Below, piece after piece: positions 7,959-17,060 of a stretch of DNA of 64,000 bases. The stretch is from Pseudomonadota bacterium (lineage in GTDB: Bacteria > Chloroflexota > UBA5177 > JAJPKF01): the NCBI GenBank assembly GCA_021323865.1, contig JAJPKF010000018.1:62001-126000 (forward strand). Direction: 5' to 3'. The notes beneath the pieces are model-generated. The model saw only the letters and a list, made by a program, of their open reading frames with translations, was not told the origin of the DNA and did no database searches. The translations under genes and the position numbers were made by a program. Position 1 is the first letter of the stretch. Each line of letters starts with the position of its first letter.

Positions 7959-9221
7959 ATGCCTTCTGACGACGTCGCACCCTCGGCTTCCATACGGAAA
8001 CCGGTCTCCCTTTGGAAGAATCGGGACTACATGATCCTGTGGAGCGGACAGAGCGTCTCTACGTTGGGCAGCGGCGTCTCGCAGCTGGCCTATCCTCTTC
8101 TCGCGCTCGCTCTGACGCACTCCCCCGCCCAGGCCGGCCTGGTGGGTGCGATGTTCGGGCTTCCCTTCGTCCTCTTCAGCCTCCCGGCGGGCGCCTACGT
8201 CGACCGCTGGGATCGCAAGCGGGTCATGATGATCTGCGACGGTATTCGCGCTCTGAATGCCGGAAGCATCCCGGTCGCCGCCGCACTGGGCGTCCTGGGG
8301 ATGGGTCAGCTGTATGGCACCAGTCTGGTCGAGGGGACCTGCTTTGTGTTCTTCAACGTGGCCGAAACCGCGGCCCTGCCTCGCGTGGTCGAGAAGAGCC
8401 AGATCCCGGCCGCCTCCTCCCAGAACCAGGCCTCGCAGGCGGCCGGGGCACTGATCTCACCTCCGCTTGGCGGCCTGATCTTTCAGAGCCTTGGGCGCAC
8501 GGTGCCCTTCCTCCTCGACTCGGTCTCGTATGCCGTATCCGTGGCCTCCCTCTTTCTGATCCGCACGCAATTTCAGCTGGATCGGACGGCGCCGCGCCGG
8601 AGTCTCTCGACCGAAATCATGGAGGGACTGCGGTGGCTCTGGGGCCAGCCGCTGATCCGATATATGGGGCTGCTGACGGGCGGATTGAACTTCGTCACCA
8701 GCGGCACCTTCCTCATCATCTTGATCATTGCGAAGCATCAGGGCGCCTCACCCTCGCTCATCGGGGTCATGTTCGCGATCGGCGCCGTCGGCGGCCTCCT
8801 GGGCGCGATGGTGGCGCCGTCGATCCAGAAACGGTTCGGGTTTACGCAGGTCATCGTGACGACGGTGTGGATTCAGGCGCTATCGATTCCACTCTTTGCC
8901 GTCGCGCCCAACGTTGTGATCCTAGGGGTGCTGGGAGGGATCAGCTTTGCCGTGAGCCCCATCTACAATGCCGTTCAGTTCAGCTATCGGATGGCAATTA
9001 TTCCCGATGCCTTGCAGGGCCGCGTAAACAGCGCCATGCGGCTGGCAATCTTCGGTACCATGCCCGTGGGGAGCGTGCTCGCCGGCGTCCTGATCCAGGG
9101 GTTCGGAGCGGTGACGTCGGTGCTCGTCTTCGGTGGTGTGATTGTGACGCTGGCCACCATCACCTCGCTGAATCCGCAGGTCCGGTCGGCACGACCAAAC
9201 GAAGAGGTCTACGCTTCCTAG
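7959..9221 (+). CDS. MFS transporter (MFS_3/EntS-like exporter)
   Basis: A 420-residue, 12-helix major facilitator. The N-terminal pattern LWKNRDYMILWSGQSVSTLGSG and YVDRWDRKRVMMICDGIRA (motif A between helices 2 and 3) match the EntS/MefA-type exporters that expel siderophores, macrolides or other metabolites. The start chosen is the ATG at 7959; an earlier in-frame codon at 7932 would add nine non-family residues. It is followed after 83 bp by an aldo/keto reductase on the same strand. The substrate cannot be inferred. Confidence 0.88.
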   Translation: MPSDDVAPSASIRKPVSLWKNRDYMILWSGQSVSTLGSGVSQLAYPLLALALTHSPAQAGLVGAMFGLPFVLFSLPAGAYVDRWDRKRVMMICDGIRALNAGSIPVAAALGVLGMGQLYGTSLVEGTCFVFFNVAETAALPRVVEKSQIPAASSQNQASQAAGALISPPLGGLIFQSLGRTVPFLLDSVSYAVSVASLFLIRTQFQLDRTAPRRSLSTEIMEGLRWLWGQPLIRYMGLLTGGLNFVTSGTFLIILIIAKHQGASPSLIGVMFAIGAVGGLLGAMVAPSIQKRFGFTQVIVTTVWIQALSIPLFAVAPNVVILGVLGGISFAVSPIYNAVQFSYRMAIIPDALQGRVNSAMRLAIFGTMPVGSVLAGVLIQGFGAVTSVLVFGGVIVTLATITSLNPQVRSARPNEEVYAS

Positions 9222-9304
9222 CGCCGCAACTGGGCTCGAGCCATTCGGGTAGGCGGTTCTAGGCTTCAGAAGACGATACCGGAGACGGTTCAGAAGGAGG
9301 CGAT

Positions 9305-10270
9305 ATGGACTACCGGAACCTGGGGCGTAGCGGCGTCAAGGTTAGCCCGCTCTGTCTGGGAACGATGATGTTCGGTCGGCGCGGGAACCCTGACCACGCC
9401 GACTGCGTTCGCATCATTCACCGCGCCCTCGACGGCGGCATCAACTTCGTGGATACCGCGAACGTCTATAGCTCCGGTGAGAGCGAGAAGATCGTCGGTG
9501 AGGCTCTCAAAGGGAGGCGACAGGAGGTGGTGCTGGCGACCAAGGTACACGGCGCCATGGGTGACCGACCCAACGACCGAGGCAACAGCCGAGTGCATAT
9601 CCTCCGAGAAGTGGAGAACAGCCTCCGTCGTCTGAAGACCGATTACATCGACCTGTACCAGATCCACCGTCCGGACCCAACCACCCCGATCGAGGAAACG
9701 CTCGAGGCGCTCGACCGGCTGATCGCCGATGGCAAGGTTCGGTACATCGGCAGCTCCACGTTCGCGGCATGGGAGCTGGTCGAGAGCTACTGGGTCTCCG
9801 ACCGTCGCGGCCTGGCCCGCTTTGTTTGTGAGCAGCCGCCCTACAGCATCTTTGTCCGTTCCATTGAACGTGACGTGCTGCCCGTTTGTGAGCGATACGG
9901 CACCGGGGTCATTCCCTGGAGCCCGCTCAATCGAGGTTGGTTGGCAGGCAAGTACCGACGGGGGCGCGATGTCGATCCCGACTCCCGCGCGGGTCGCGAT
10001 GATCCCTTCATCGACCGCCCTGAATCGGAGAGTGGCGCTCGGAAGTTGGAACTGGTCGAGGTGCTGATTGCGATGGCCGAGGAGCTGGGTACCAATCTCG
10101 CTCGATACGCCCTCGCCTGGACCCTGACCAATCCCCTCATCACCGCCCCCATCATTGGACCTCGGACGATGGAGCAGCTCGAAGACAATCTCGGGGCCCT
10201 CGACGTCCGGATTCCCGAGGAGCATCTCCGCCGTATCGACGAGCTCGTCCCGTCCGGCACAGACGTTTAG
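9305..10270 (+). CDS. Aldo/keto reductase
   Basis: A 321-residue TIM-barrel NADPH-dependent oxidoreductase. The catalytic tetrad is visible: Asp and Tyr in NFVDTANVYSSGESE (about 49-63), Lys in VVLATKVHG (about 76-84) and His in YQIHRPDP (about 118-125). The C-terminal cofactor-binding segment PIIGPRTMEQLEDN (about 281-294) is also present. The family reduces aldehydes and ketones in the cytoplasm. The ribosome site AGAAGGAGGCGAT precedes the ATG, and an intrinsic terminator follows directly. Substrate unassigned. Confidence 0.93.
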   Translation: MDYRNLGRSGVKVSPLCLGTMMFGRRGNPDHADCVRIIHRALDGGINFVDTANVYSSGESEKIVGEALKGRRQEVVLATKVHGAMGDRPNDRGNSRVHILREVENSLRRLKTDYIDLYQIHRPDPTTPIEETLEALDRLIADGKVRYIGSSTFAAWELVESYWVSDRRGLARFVCEQPPYSIFVRSIERDVLPVCERYGTGVIPWSPLNRGWLAGKYRRGRDVDPDSRAGRDDPFIDRPESESGARKLELVEVLIAMAEELGTNLARYALAWTLTNPLITAPIIGPRTMEQLEDNLGALDVRIPEEHLRRIDELVPSGTDV

Positions 10271-10278
10271 ACAAGGCG

Positions 10279-10322
10279 GAAGGCGCCTCACCGCTTTCGG
10301 TGATGGCGCCTTCGTTTCGTCT
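10279..10322 (+). terminator. Rho-independent terminator after the aldo/keto reductase
   Basis: GAAGGCGCC-TCACCG pairs with CGGTGA-GGCGCCTTC around a CTTT loop, with one bulged T, and is followed by a T-rich tract (GTTTCGTCTT). Confidence 0.75.
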
Positions 10323-10384
10323 TGCTGGTTAGGCTCGCGCGACCGGTCTGATGTACCGGTCGCGCTTCCGAGCCAAGCCTGGTC

Positions 10385-11644
10385 TCAGCCCTGCCACTGA
10401 CCGAGCCGGGAATGGCCCGGGGCGGATAGCGCGGGAGCCAGCACCTGGCCGCGTCCCGTCCAGCAGCTGCTCTTGAAGTCGTCGCGATGGAAGGAGACGA
10501 CCACCCCGTTGGTGTCCGGTGGGGGTTGGGGAAGCGTCGTGCTTGGAAAGGGCGATGTGGGCATGGGCCGATTCGACGTGAGCCCGTTTTGGCAGCCGAT
10601 TTTGCTGCTCCAGTCGTAGCGGGGAGTCGCGGCGGTGAGGACGTCGCCCGAGCCGTTCGCTGCCGGCGACCACGAGAAGTGGACATCGTTGAAGGGCATC
10701 AATGCTCCCGTCGCGTCCACCGGACAGGTGGGAACCGTGACCCGGGAATTGAGAACGCCGTTGGTGGTGTACTCGAAGGCATTGGGGAAGGCCGACCAGG
10801 ACTGGCCACCGGCATTGAAGCAGCCCCGATCGGGCCCTGACTGGTCAAGCGGAAGGTACCAGGAGAAGTCGACGCCGCTGGCATCCGAGGGCGCTGCCTT
10901 GGTGGTAATCCGGGCGTGATGGCTGGCCCTGCCGACCAGGTCGACTGTGGGCAGCGTCGTGGTGGCGTGGGTCGCACCCTTTGAAGCGTCGGAGGAGGAG
11001 AAGGGAGTGGACGGAGGCGTACTGCCGTACCAGAACACGTCGTTGGCCGCGGATGGCAGCGAGACGGAGCGAGCGACTCCATTCTGATTGAGCCACTGCG
11101 CCGATTGGATGGACTCCCCTCCCTGAAAGAAGATGTCGACGCCGTTCGTGTGCTGAGGGAGACAGCCGGCCGTGACGCAATGGATGGCGTTGCACTGATG
11201 CCTGTGCCAGCACACGGCGAGGCCATCCGACGTGGGCGGGTCCTGAGCGCCCAGCCACATGGCGCCGGTCAGGGTGTTCTTGCTGTTCCACGAGATCTGC
11301 AGGCCGGTCGAGCAGGGCGCCACGAGCGGCCACGTGTTGGCGGGAACCTTGTGGTTGACGGTAAAGACGATGACGACGGGTGGATACCGGTCGTCGTCGT
11401 AGCAGGTGCCCTTCGACCATGAGAAGCTGACGCCGTTGGCGCAGGAGCCGGTCGCGTCGCAGGGCGACTGATCAGTGCCGGCGGCCGAGCCGTTGTTGTC
11501 AAAGGACACATAGGAAACGCGATTGGTCCCGGCGGCCTGGCTCACCACGGAGAACGGGGCAGCCATGGCAAGGGTGCCAATGAGGAATGGCACCACGGCC
11601 AGTACCACGAAGTGATGATGGAATCGACGGCTGACGGTCATCAT
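10385..11644 (-). CDS. Secreted protein of unknown family with recurring GVxFSW-type motifs
   Basis: A 419-residue protein with a clear signal peptide: MMTVSRRFHHH, hydrophobic core 12-30, probable cleavage after VVSQAAG. No known domain was recognised. A short motif recurs: NGVSFSW (70-76), NGVDIFF (167-173), SGVDFSW (256-262), NDVHFSW (319-325) and NGVVVSF (379-385), with NDVFWYG at 201-207 as a diverged copy. This suggests a repeated beta-strand unit. Several Cys pairs and a proline-rich stretch near 365-377 fit an extracellular protein. AAGGAAAGAGG precedes the ATG. It stands alone, with no cotranscribed neighbour. Confidence 0.75.
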   Translation of the reverse strand: MMTVSRRFHHHFVVLAVVPFLIGTLAMAAPFSVVSQAAGTNRVSYVSFDNNGSAAGTDQSPCDATGSCANGVSFSWSKGTCYDDDRYPPVVIVFTVNHKVPANTWPLVAPCSTGLQISWNSKNTLTGAMWLGAQDPPTSDGLAVCWHRHQCNAIHCVTAGCLPQHTNGVDIFFQGGESIQSAQWLNQNGVARSVSLPSAANDVFWYGSTPPSTPFSSSDASKGATHATTTLPTVDLVGRASHHARITTKAAPSDASGVDFSWYLPLDQSGPDRGCFNAGGQSWSAFPNAFEYTTNGVLNSRVTVPTCPVDATGALMPFNDVHFSWSPAANGSGDVLTAATPRYDWSSKIGCQNGLTSNRPMPTSPFPSTTLPQPPPDTNGVVVSFHRDDFKSSCWTGRGQVLAPALSAPGHSRLGQWQG

Positions 11645-12044
11645 TGTCCTCTTTCCTTGAGTCGCGGACCCCGGTGCCGCGGCGGCATCCCCGCGGTGAA
11701 AGGTTGCTCCGAGACCCGTTCAGGGCCAATGGGACAGGCTTACCAGCCCGGAATGGCTGGGTCACTCCGGCCGTCCGATTCGGAGACTGCTGCCGTCCGT
11801 CCGCGCCCCGCTTCCGTTGCCGAGATCTTCAGCCGGGCGATGACTCAAGTGAGGAGGGTTCAAGCAAGCACGAGCGGGATGCGGCCGTGGGCTAGGTCCT
11901 GGCCGTCACCCTGAGGACCATGGTCCGTTGCCGCCTGCCGCAACAGAGATGACGCTCATTCGACCATTCTCAGAGCGTCAACTGGTGGCTGCCCGAAAAC
12001 GTCGCCACGACGAAGCTGCAAACGGGCGGCCCATTGGCTGAGGC
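11645..12044. other. Intergenic region without recognised gene
   Basis: About 400 bp between the upstream side of the secreted protein gene and the stop of the PPOX-fold gene. Apart from a small hairpin near 11742-11761 (CCAGCC...GGCTGG), no structure or family-like frame was recognised. Confidence 0.5.
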
Positions 12045-12518
12045 CTATCGCCGTTCGTCTCGCCGATATCCGCGCTCCGCGGTCCACGACTCGACGACCA
12101 GATAATCCGGCGGATCAGGTACCCACGTCAGCACCACGTCGTCGATATCGATGCGGAAGCTGCCGGGCTCCCGGCCTTCGATGGGTATGACACGACCGGC
12201 CATCTTGGCATCGCCCTCCCATGTGCTGGGCCGGTCAATCGGCGGATCTTCGCTCTGTGCGTGGAGCGAAGCCCGCGGGTCCCGCTGGAGATCCCGCGCT
12301 TTGACGGAATCGGGCATCATACCCATCACGATGTCACCATCCTGAAAGGCCGTCTCCACACCGCTCACGCGAGGGGACCCATCTCGCCGGAGTGTTGCCA
12401 GCGTCTTGTGTCGCCGCTTCTCGAAGATGGTCCGGACTCGTGCGGCGAATTCCGGTGCGGAACGCTCGACGTCAGACCAGCGCACTACCGGCACCGCTTT
12501 ATACGGATCCAAGCGCAT
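12045..12518 (-). CDS. Pyridoxamine 5'-phosphate oxidase-fold (PPOX) protein
   Basis: A 157-residue split-barrel flavin or deazaflavin binding protein. FEKRRHKTLATLRRDGSPRV (about residues 32-51) is the conserved first strands of the PPOX fold, followed by VMGMMPDSVKARDLQRDPRA, the typical cofactor-phosphate region. Members use FMN or F420 to reduce small molecules, or bind heme or biliverdin. F420 is plausible because this genome carries CofE at 61158. The start is the ATG at 12518; a TTG at 12530 would add four residues. Confidence 0.8.
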   Translation of the reverse strand: MRLDPYKAVPVVRWSDVERSAPEFAARVRTIFEKRRHKTLATLRRDGSPRVSGVETAFQDGDIVMGMMPDSVKARDLQRDPRASLHAQSEDPPIDRPSTWEGDAKMAGRVIPIEGREPGSFRIDIDDVVLTWVPDPPDYLVVESWTAERGYRRDERR

Positions 12519-12898
12519 GTGGACCGGCAAAGTCCCAATCTCATTCCAGCCGGCTCCCAGTTCGAAGGAGAATTCGGCCCGCTCGCACAGACGGCACCCA
12601 GCAACTGCGATGCCTCACCGGCCTCGACTCGAGCAAGTGTGCGAGGATCCGTACGACCTTGATCCATCGATTATTAGCCGGCCTTTCCAGAACACCTTGC
12701 CGAAGTAGACGCGGGGAAGAGCCGGTGGTCGACGTCCGTCAGGCATGAAGCCCACTTCGAGGGGTGCGGGGTCGAAGAGTTCGCGTCTTTAATTGTGAGC
12801 CACCTCACCTTTGCGTGAGTACCGGATTGGCTAAAGTGAGAAGAACCAACGGGTTGTTGCCCGCAGCCCGTCGTCAACCCCTACCCGAGGAGAGACGC
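12519..12898. other. Intergenic region upstream of the MMPL gene
   Basis: 380 bp between the divergent PPOX and MMPL genes. Only the promoter-proximal GTGAG/CTCAC repeats at 12795-12840 stand out. Confidence 0.5.
12795..12840. promoter_or_regulatory. Cluster of GTGAG/CTCAC half-sites upstream of MMPL exporter
   Basis: GTGAG at 12795, CTCAC at 12804, GTGAG at 12815 and GTGAG at 12836. The direct copies are 20 and 21 bp apart (two helical turns), and the inner pair forms GTGAG-N4-CTCAC. The position, 58-104 bp before the ATG, fits an operator, but no regulator is adjacent. Confidence 0.4.
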
Positions 12899-15010
12899 AT
12901 GAGCGTGCTCACGCGCTGGGTGCTGAATCACAAGCTGCTCGTCGGCATCTTCTGGTTTATCGCCACGGTGGCCGGATTTGCCTTTTCCCAGCGAGCCACT
13001 AACGCCCTCTCGCAGCAGTTTTCCCTGCCCGGCCAGAGGGCCTACATCACCAACCTCAAGATTACCCAGCTCTACGGGAACGGCGGTAATTTCACGCCCG
13101 CCGTGGCCGTGGTGACCCTGCCTCCGGGATCCACGGTCTACTCACCGGCCGTTCGGGGCAGGTTGGCCGCCGTGTTCGCGGGTGCGAAGCGGATCATGCC
13201 CGTGGCGCGCACGGCGTCGTACTTTTCTACCGGAAACAAGTCATTTGTTTCCGCCGATGGCCGGACGACCTTCGAGCTGATCTACCTCCCGCCTTCGGCC
13301 GGGTTCTCGTCCTCTCCCGGGCTCAATCCGCTCACCAGTTACTTCAACCGTCAAACCGTGAATGGCGCGCACTTCCGGATGAGCGGAATCGAGCCGCTGG
13401 CCGCCGGTACGGGTGGCGGCGGTGGAGGCCCGGGGGTATTGGAGGAGGCCCTCATCGGTGGCGTCGGCGCCCTCATCGTGCTCATCCTGGTGTTTCGCTC
13501 ATTCATGGCGCTGATTCCATTGCTGATGGCGATCGTGGCCATCCCCACCACCTTCCTGGTCGTCTGGGGGCTGACCGCGATCACCCAGGTGTCGTTCATT
13601 GTGCAGTTTCTGGTGGCGCTGATCGGGCTCGGCGTGGCCATCGACTACTCGCTCCTGATCGTCATGCGCTGGCGGGAGGAGCGCGAGGCGGGAGCCGACA
13701 ACCGGGATGCCGTTCAACGTGCCATGGAACGAGCCGGCATGGCCGTCGTCTTCAGTGGATCGACGGTGGCCATCGGGCTATTCGCTCTCATTGCCTTGCC
13801 GGTTCCCTTCCTTCAGAGCGTTGGTTACGGCGGAATGCTCATACCGGCCGTCAGCGTGCTCGTGGCCATCACGCTTCTTCCCGTCCTGCTGGCGACGATC
13901 GGTCCGCGTGTGGATTGGCCTCACTTCGGAACGACCGCCGGCTCCGCTCGCCTCTGGTCGGCCTGGGGCGGGGTGGTCGTCCGCTATCGCTGGTTGGCCG
14001 CGGCCGTGGCGCTTGTCATTCTGGGCGCTCTCCTCTACCCGGTCACGGCGCTGAATCTGGGCACCACGAGGCCCGATGCGCTGGCCAAAGCAGGACCCGC
14101 ATACCAGGGTTTGCGAGCCTTAGAACGTTCGGGCATCAATAGCGGAGTGATGGAGCCATTCGAGGTCCTGGCGCCTGCCGCCAAGGCGGCCGAGGTTGCC
14201 CGACGGCTGGGGACGGTGCCCGGCATTCGGGGGGCCTTCGCACCGACGGGTCCCGATTGGCAGCGAGCCGGAACGGCCATCGTGGATGTCTTCCCCGATA
14301 CCGACTCGTCCTCGACCCGTGGTGGGCAGATCCTCAACCGGGTGGAAGCGCGGGCAGCCGGCATTGGCGCCTCCGTCCAGGTGGCAGGTCCGACCGCCCA
14401 AGGCGTCGACTTCGTGAACGCTGTGTACGGCAACTTTCCGCTGATGATCGCGCTGATCATCATCGTCACGTTTATCCTGCTGTCGCGAGCGTTCCGGTCG
14501 ATCCTGCTGCCCGTGAAGGCGGTGGTTCTCAACGTCATATCGGTGGGCGCGGCCTGGGGTGTCATGACCCTGGTCTGGCAGGACGGCTACGGCTCGAGGG
14601 CCATATGGGGCATCAAGTCCACAGGGTCGATCTCGGCCTGGATACCGCTGATGGTTTTCGCCTTCCTTTTCGGCCTCTCCATGGACTATGAGGTCTTCAT
14701 TCTTTCTCGAACCAGAGAAGAATATGACCGAATCCGGTCGACCGACGGCGCCATCACCCTTGGCATCGGTCGCACCGGAAGGCTGGTCACGAGCGCGGCG
14801 CTCATTCTGTTCCTGGCCTTTGTCTCCCTGGGCGCCGGGCCGATCACGGACGTCAAGGTGCTGGCCACCGGTCTGGCCGTTGGGATCCTGCTGGATGCCA
14901 CGGTCATCCGCTCGCTCCTGGTTCCGGCGCTGGTCTCGCTCTTCGGACAATGGAACTGGTGGATGCCGGCGCCGGTGGCACGAGTGCTTCGGGTGCAGCC
15001 CTCGACATAG
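12899..15010 (+). CDS. MMPL family RND-type transporter
   Basis: A 703-residue membrane exporter with the MMPL layout: helix 1 (about 12-32), a large extracytoplasmic domain, five helices (about 180-370), a second extracytoplasmic domain and five more helices. LIGLGVAIDYSLLIVMRWREE and FLFGLSMDYEVFILSRTREEY are the two copies of the conserved DY-containing proton-relay helix, both intact. MMPL proteins export lipids, drugs or peptides with proton-motive force. The ATG at 12899 follows GAGGAGAG; upstream in-frame codons overlap the promoter region. Substrate unknown. Confidence 0.92.
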   Translation: MSVLTRWVLNHKLLVGIFWFIATVAGFAFSQRATNALSQQFSLPGQRAYITNLKITQLYGNGGNFTPAVAVVTLPPGSTVYSPAVRGRLAAVFAGAKRIMPVARTASYFSTGNKSFVSADGRTTFELIYLPPSAGFSSSPGLNPLTSYFNRQTVNGAHFRMSGIEPLAAGTGGGGGGPGVLEEALIGGVGALIVLILVFRSFMALIPLLMAIVAIPTTFLVVWGLTAITQVSFIVQFLVALIGLGVAIDYSLLIVMRWREEREAGADNRDAVQRAMERAGMAVVFSGSTVAIGLFALIALPVPFLQSVGYGGMLIPAVSVLVAITLLPVLLATIGPRVDWPHFGTTAGSARLWSAWGGVVVRYRWLAAAVALVILGALLYPVTALNLGTTRPDALAKAGPAYQGLRALERSGINSGVMEPFEVLAPAAKAAEVARRLGTVPGIRGAFAPTGPDWQRAGTAIVDVFPDTDSSSTRGGQILNRVEARAAGIGASVQVAGPTAQGVDFVNAVYGNFPLMIALIIIVTFILLSRAFRSILLPVKAVVLNVISVGAAWGVMTLVWQDGYGSRAIWGIKSTGSISAWIPLMVFAFLFGLSMDYEVFILSRTREEYDRIRSTDGAITLGIGRTGRLVTSAALILFLAFVSLGAGPITDVKVLATGLAVGILLDATVIRSLLVPALVSLFGQWNWWMPAPVARVLRVQPST

Positions 15011-15268
15011 CTGCGTCGCCTACGGCAGAGCCGGATGAATCACGACAACCGAGATCCGTGTCTCTTCGACTAACTCACAGACACTTGGCCCCGAGTCGGC
15101 CACAGCGGTGGCGAATCTCGAAACAGCAGAGCCAGCCTTGTCGACGGAAGCGGCATTGAGGTCTGAGAGTGCAGATGGACAGAGCCGGCGGGAGCTGCCT
15201 TCGCTTGCGCTCGAAGCCACCGGCAGAGGCCCGCTATGGGGAGTCGAGGTTGCCCGCTTATTGTCGGT

Positions 15269-15928
15269 TCATTCACCAGCCAACCTGGCAACGGCGGATG
15301 TTTCAAATCGGTCGAGAAGATCCTGGGGATGCTGGTACACCTCGATCGCACCGGCCGACCGCAGCTCCGCCTCGCTCCAGCCGCCACTCAGAAAGCCGAT
15401 ACAGCGAATCCCGAGCTTCGCCGCCGCCTCGACGTCCCAGCGCGTGTCCCCAATGGCGAGACTGTCGGCCGCCGACACCCCTGACTTGGACAGAGCGGCC
15501 TGGAAGATGTCGGGATGCGGCTTGCTCCGCTCGGCGTCGGCCGCTGAGGTGACCGCGTCGATATCGTCGTCTGCGCCAACTACTTCCAGAAGCCGGGGAA
15601 TGTCCCGCTCTCGGGACGATGACGCCAGGATGGGGCGGAGGCCCACTTCCGAGATGCGGCGCACAAGCTCCGAGGCGCCGGGGAGCGCCGTCAGCTCCTC
15701 CATGAACGGTCGGTACTGCTCGCCTTCCGCCTCGCCCAGTTGCGGCCGGGCTCGCCCGAAGAGGGTTTCCGTCAACATGTCGGAGCCCATCCCCACCAGG
15801 CGATGCAGCTGGGCCATGGGAATCAGCTCGCCGGCCGCCCGACAGGCGCGCCACCACGCGACGGCATGGAAGTAGGTGCTATCGACCAGCGTCCCATCGA
15901 TGTCCAGCAGCACGGCACGTGGCGCCAT
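15269..15928 (-). CDS. HAD-superfamily hydrolase (phosphoglycolate phosphatase-like)
   Basis: A 219-residue HAD subfamily IA phosphatase. Motif I is VLLDIDGTLVD (about 6-16, nucleophile and acid Asp), motif II is the SSS in ILASSSRERD (about 100-109), motif III Lys is in RSKPHPDIF, and motif IV is AIGDTRWDVEAA (about 160-171). A helical cap sits between motifs I and II. Members dephosphorylate small phosphometabolites such as phosphoglycolate or sugar phosphates. The ATG at 15928 is preceded by GGAG at good spacing. Substrate cannot be assigned. Confidence 0.92.
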   Translation of the reverse strand: MAPRAVLLDIDGTLVDSTYFHAVAWWRACRAAGELIPMAQLHRLVGMGSDMLTETLFGRARPQLGEAEGEQYRPFMEELTALPGASELVRRISEVGLRPILASSSRERDIPRLLEVVGADDDIDAVTSAADAERSKPHPDIFQAALSKSGVSAADSLAIGDTRWDVEAAAKLGIRCIGFLSGGWSEAELRSAGAIEVYQHPQDLLDRFETSAVARLAGE

Positions 15929-16080
15929 CAATCATCTCCGCAAGGGTAGGAATCGGGGAACGGGGGCATGGTCCGCCCGCCAGATCCAGAACGGATCGTT
16001 TCCCGGCCCTCCACATCAAGAAGCGGGCCCGAGCTGATGGCAGCTGCCCATTCCCTACAGGTTCCCTGCCTGATGCAGCT

Positions 16081-17019
16081 TCAGACGCCGGGCGCGTAGG
16101 GAAGGACGGCTTCGGAGATGAGCTGAAGGTGCTCGAGATCGGTTAGATCCAGGACCTGCAGATAGAAGCGCTGGGCCCCGTGATCGACGAACTGCTGCAG
16201 CTTCTGCAGAATCTCGTCGGGTGTTCCGGCCAGACCGTTCTCCCGCAGCTCGGCGACCTCCCGACCGATCGCCGCCGCCCGTCGGGCGATCTCCTGCTCG
16301 TCACGACCACAGCACACCACCTGACCGGCGGACCAGATCATGGTGGCCGGATCGCGTCCCTGCTGCTCACACGCGCGACGAACGCGGTCATGCACTTCTT
16401 GCATGGCCTCCGCGGAGACGAAGGACACGTTGTATTCGGCGGCGTACGTCGCCGCGAGCCGGGCGGATTTGGGCCGGCCTGCGCCGCCCAGAATGATGGG
16501 AGGATGTGGCTCCTGAAGAGGCCGCACGGTGTCGGCGTGGATGTGCACACTGCAGGAACGACCGTCGAAGTCGAACACCTGGCCGGGAGGGGTTGACCAG
16601 ACTCCATGCAGGATGGCGAGCTGGTCCTCGAGGAGGTGGAGGCGGCGACTCACGGCTGGGAATGGCATGCCGAAGGCGTCGTGCTCTGCCTGGTACCATC
16701 CCGCCCCAAGACCGAGGTCCAGGCGGCCGCCACTCATGTGGTCGACTTGGGCGGCGACCACGGGGAAGCTTCCAACCGGCCGGAAGGTAATTGGGGAGAC
16801 CAGGGTCCCGAGACGGATTCGGGTGGTGTCACGTGCCAGTCCTGCCAGCGTGATCCAGGCGTCGGTGGCTTCGGGAAGACCCGTTGCCGAGCCCATGCTG
16901 AGGATGTGGTCGGAGCGGAAGAACGCGCCGAAGCCATATGCCTCCGACGCCCGAGCGACTGCCAGGATCTGCTCGTACGTCGCACCCTGCTGGGGTTCCG
17001 TGAAGATACGAAGCGTCAT
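16081..17019 (-). CDS. LLM-class F420-dependent oxidoreductase
   Basis: A 312-residue luciferase-like TIM barrel. AYGFGAFFRSDHIL (about 28-41), RIRLGTLVSPITFRPVG (about 71-87) and LDLGLGAGWYQAEHDAFGMPF (about 101-121) are characteristic of the F420-using branch of the LLM superfamily. Such enzymes transfer hydride from reduced F420 to alcohols, enones or nitro compounds. The presence of CofE in this window supports F420 as cofactor. It diverges from the phosphotransferase gene at 17061, with 41 bp between starts. Substrate unassigned. Confidence 0.9.
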   Translation of the reverse strand: MTLRIFTEPQQGATYEQILAVARASEAYGFGAFFRSDHILSMGSATGLPEATDAWITLAGLARDTTRIRLGTLVSPITFRPVGSFPVVAAQVDHMSGGRLDLGLGAGWYQAEHDAFGMPFPAVSRRLHLLEDQLAILHGVWSTPPGQVFDFDGRSCSVHIHADTVRPLQEPHPPIILGGAGRPKSARLAATYAAEYNVSFVSAEAMQEVHDRVRRACEQQGRDPATMIWSAGQVVCCGRDEQEIARRAAAIGREVAELRENGLAGTPDEILQKLQQFVDHGAQRFYLQVLDLTDLEHLQLISEAVLPYAPGV

Positions 17020-17060
17020 ACCACTGAGTCTATGACCGCGGCCGAAGGGATGGGGTTGCC

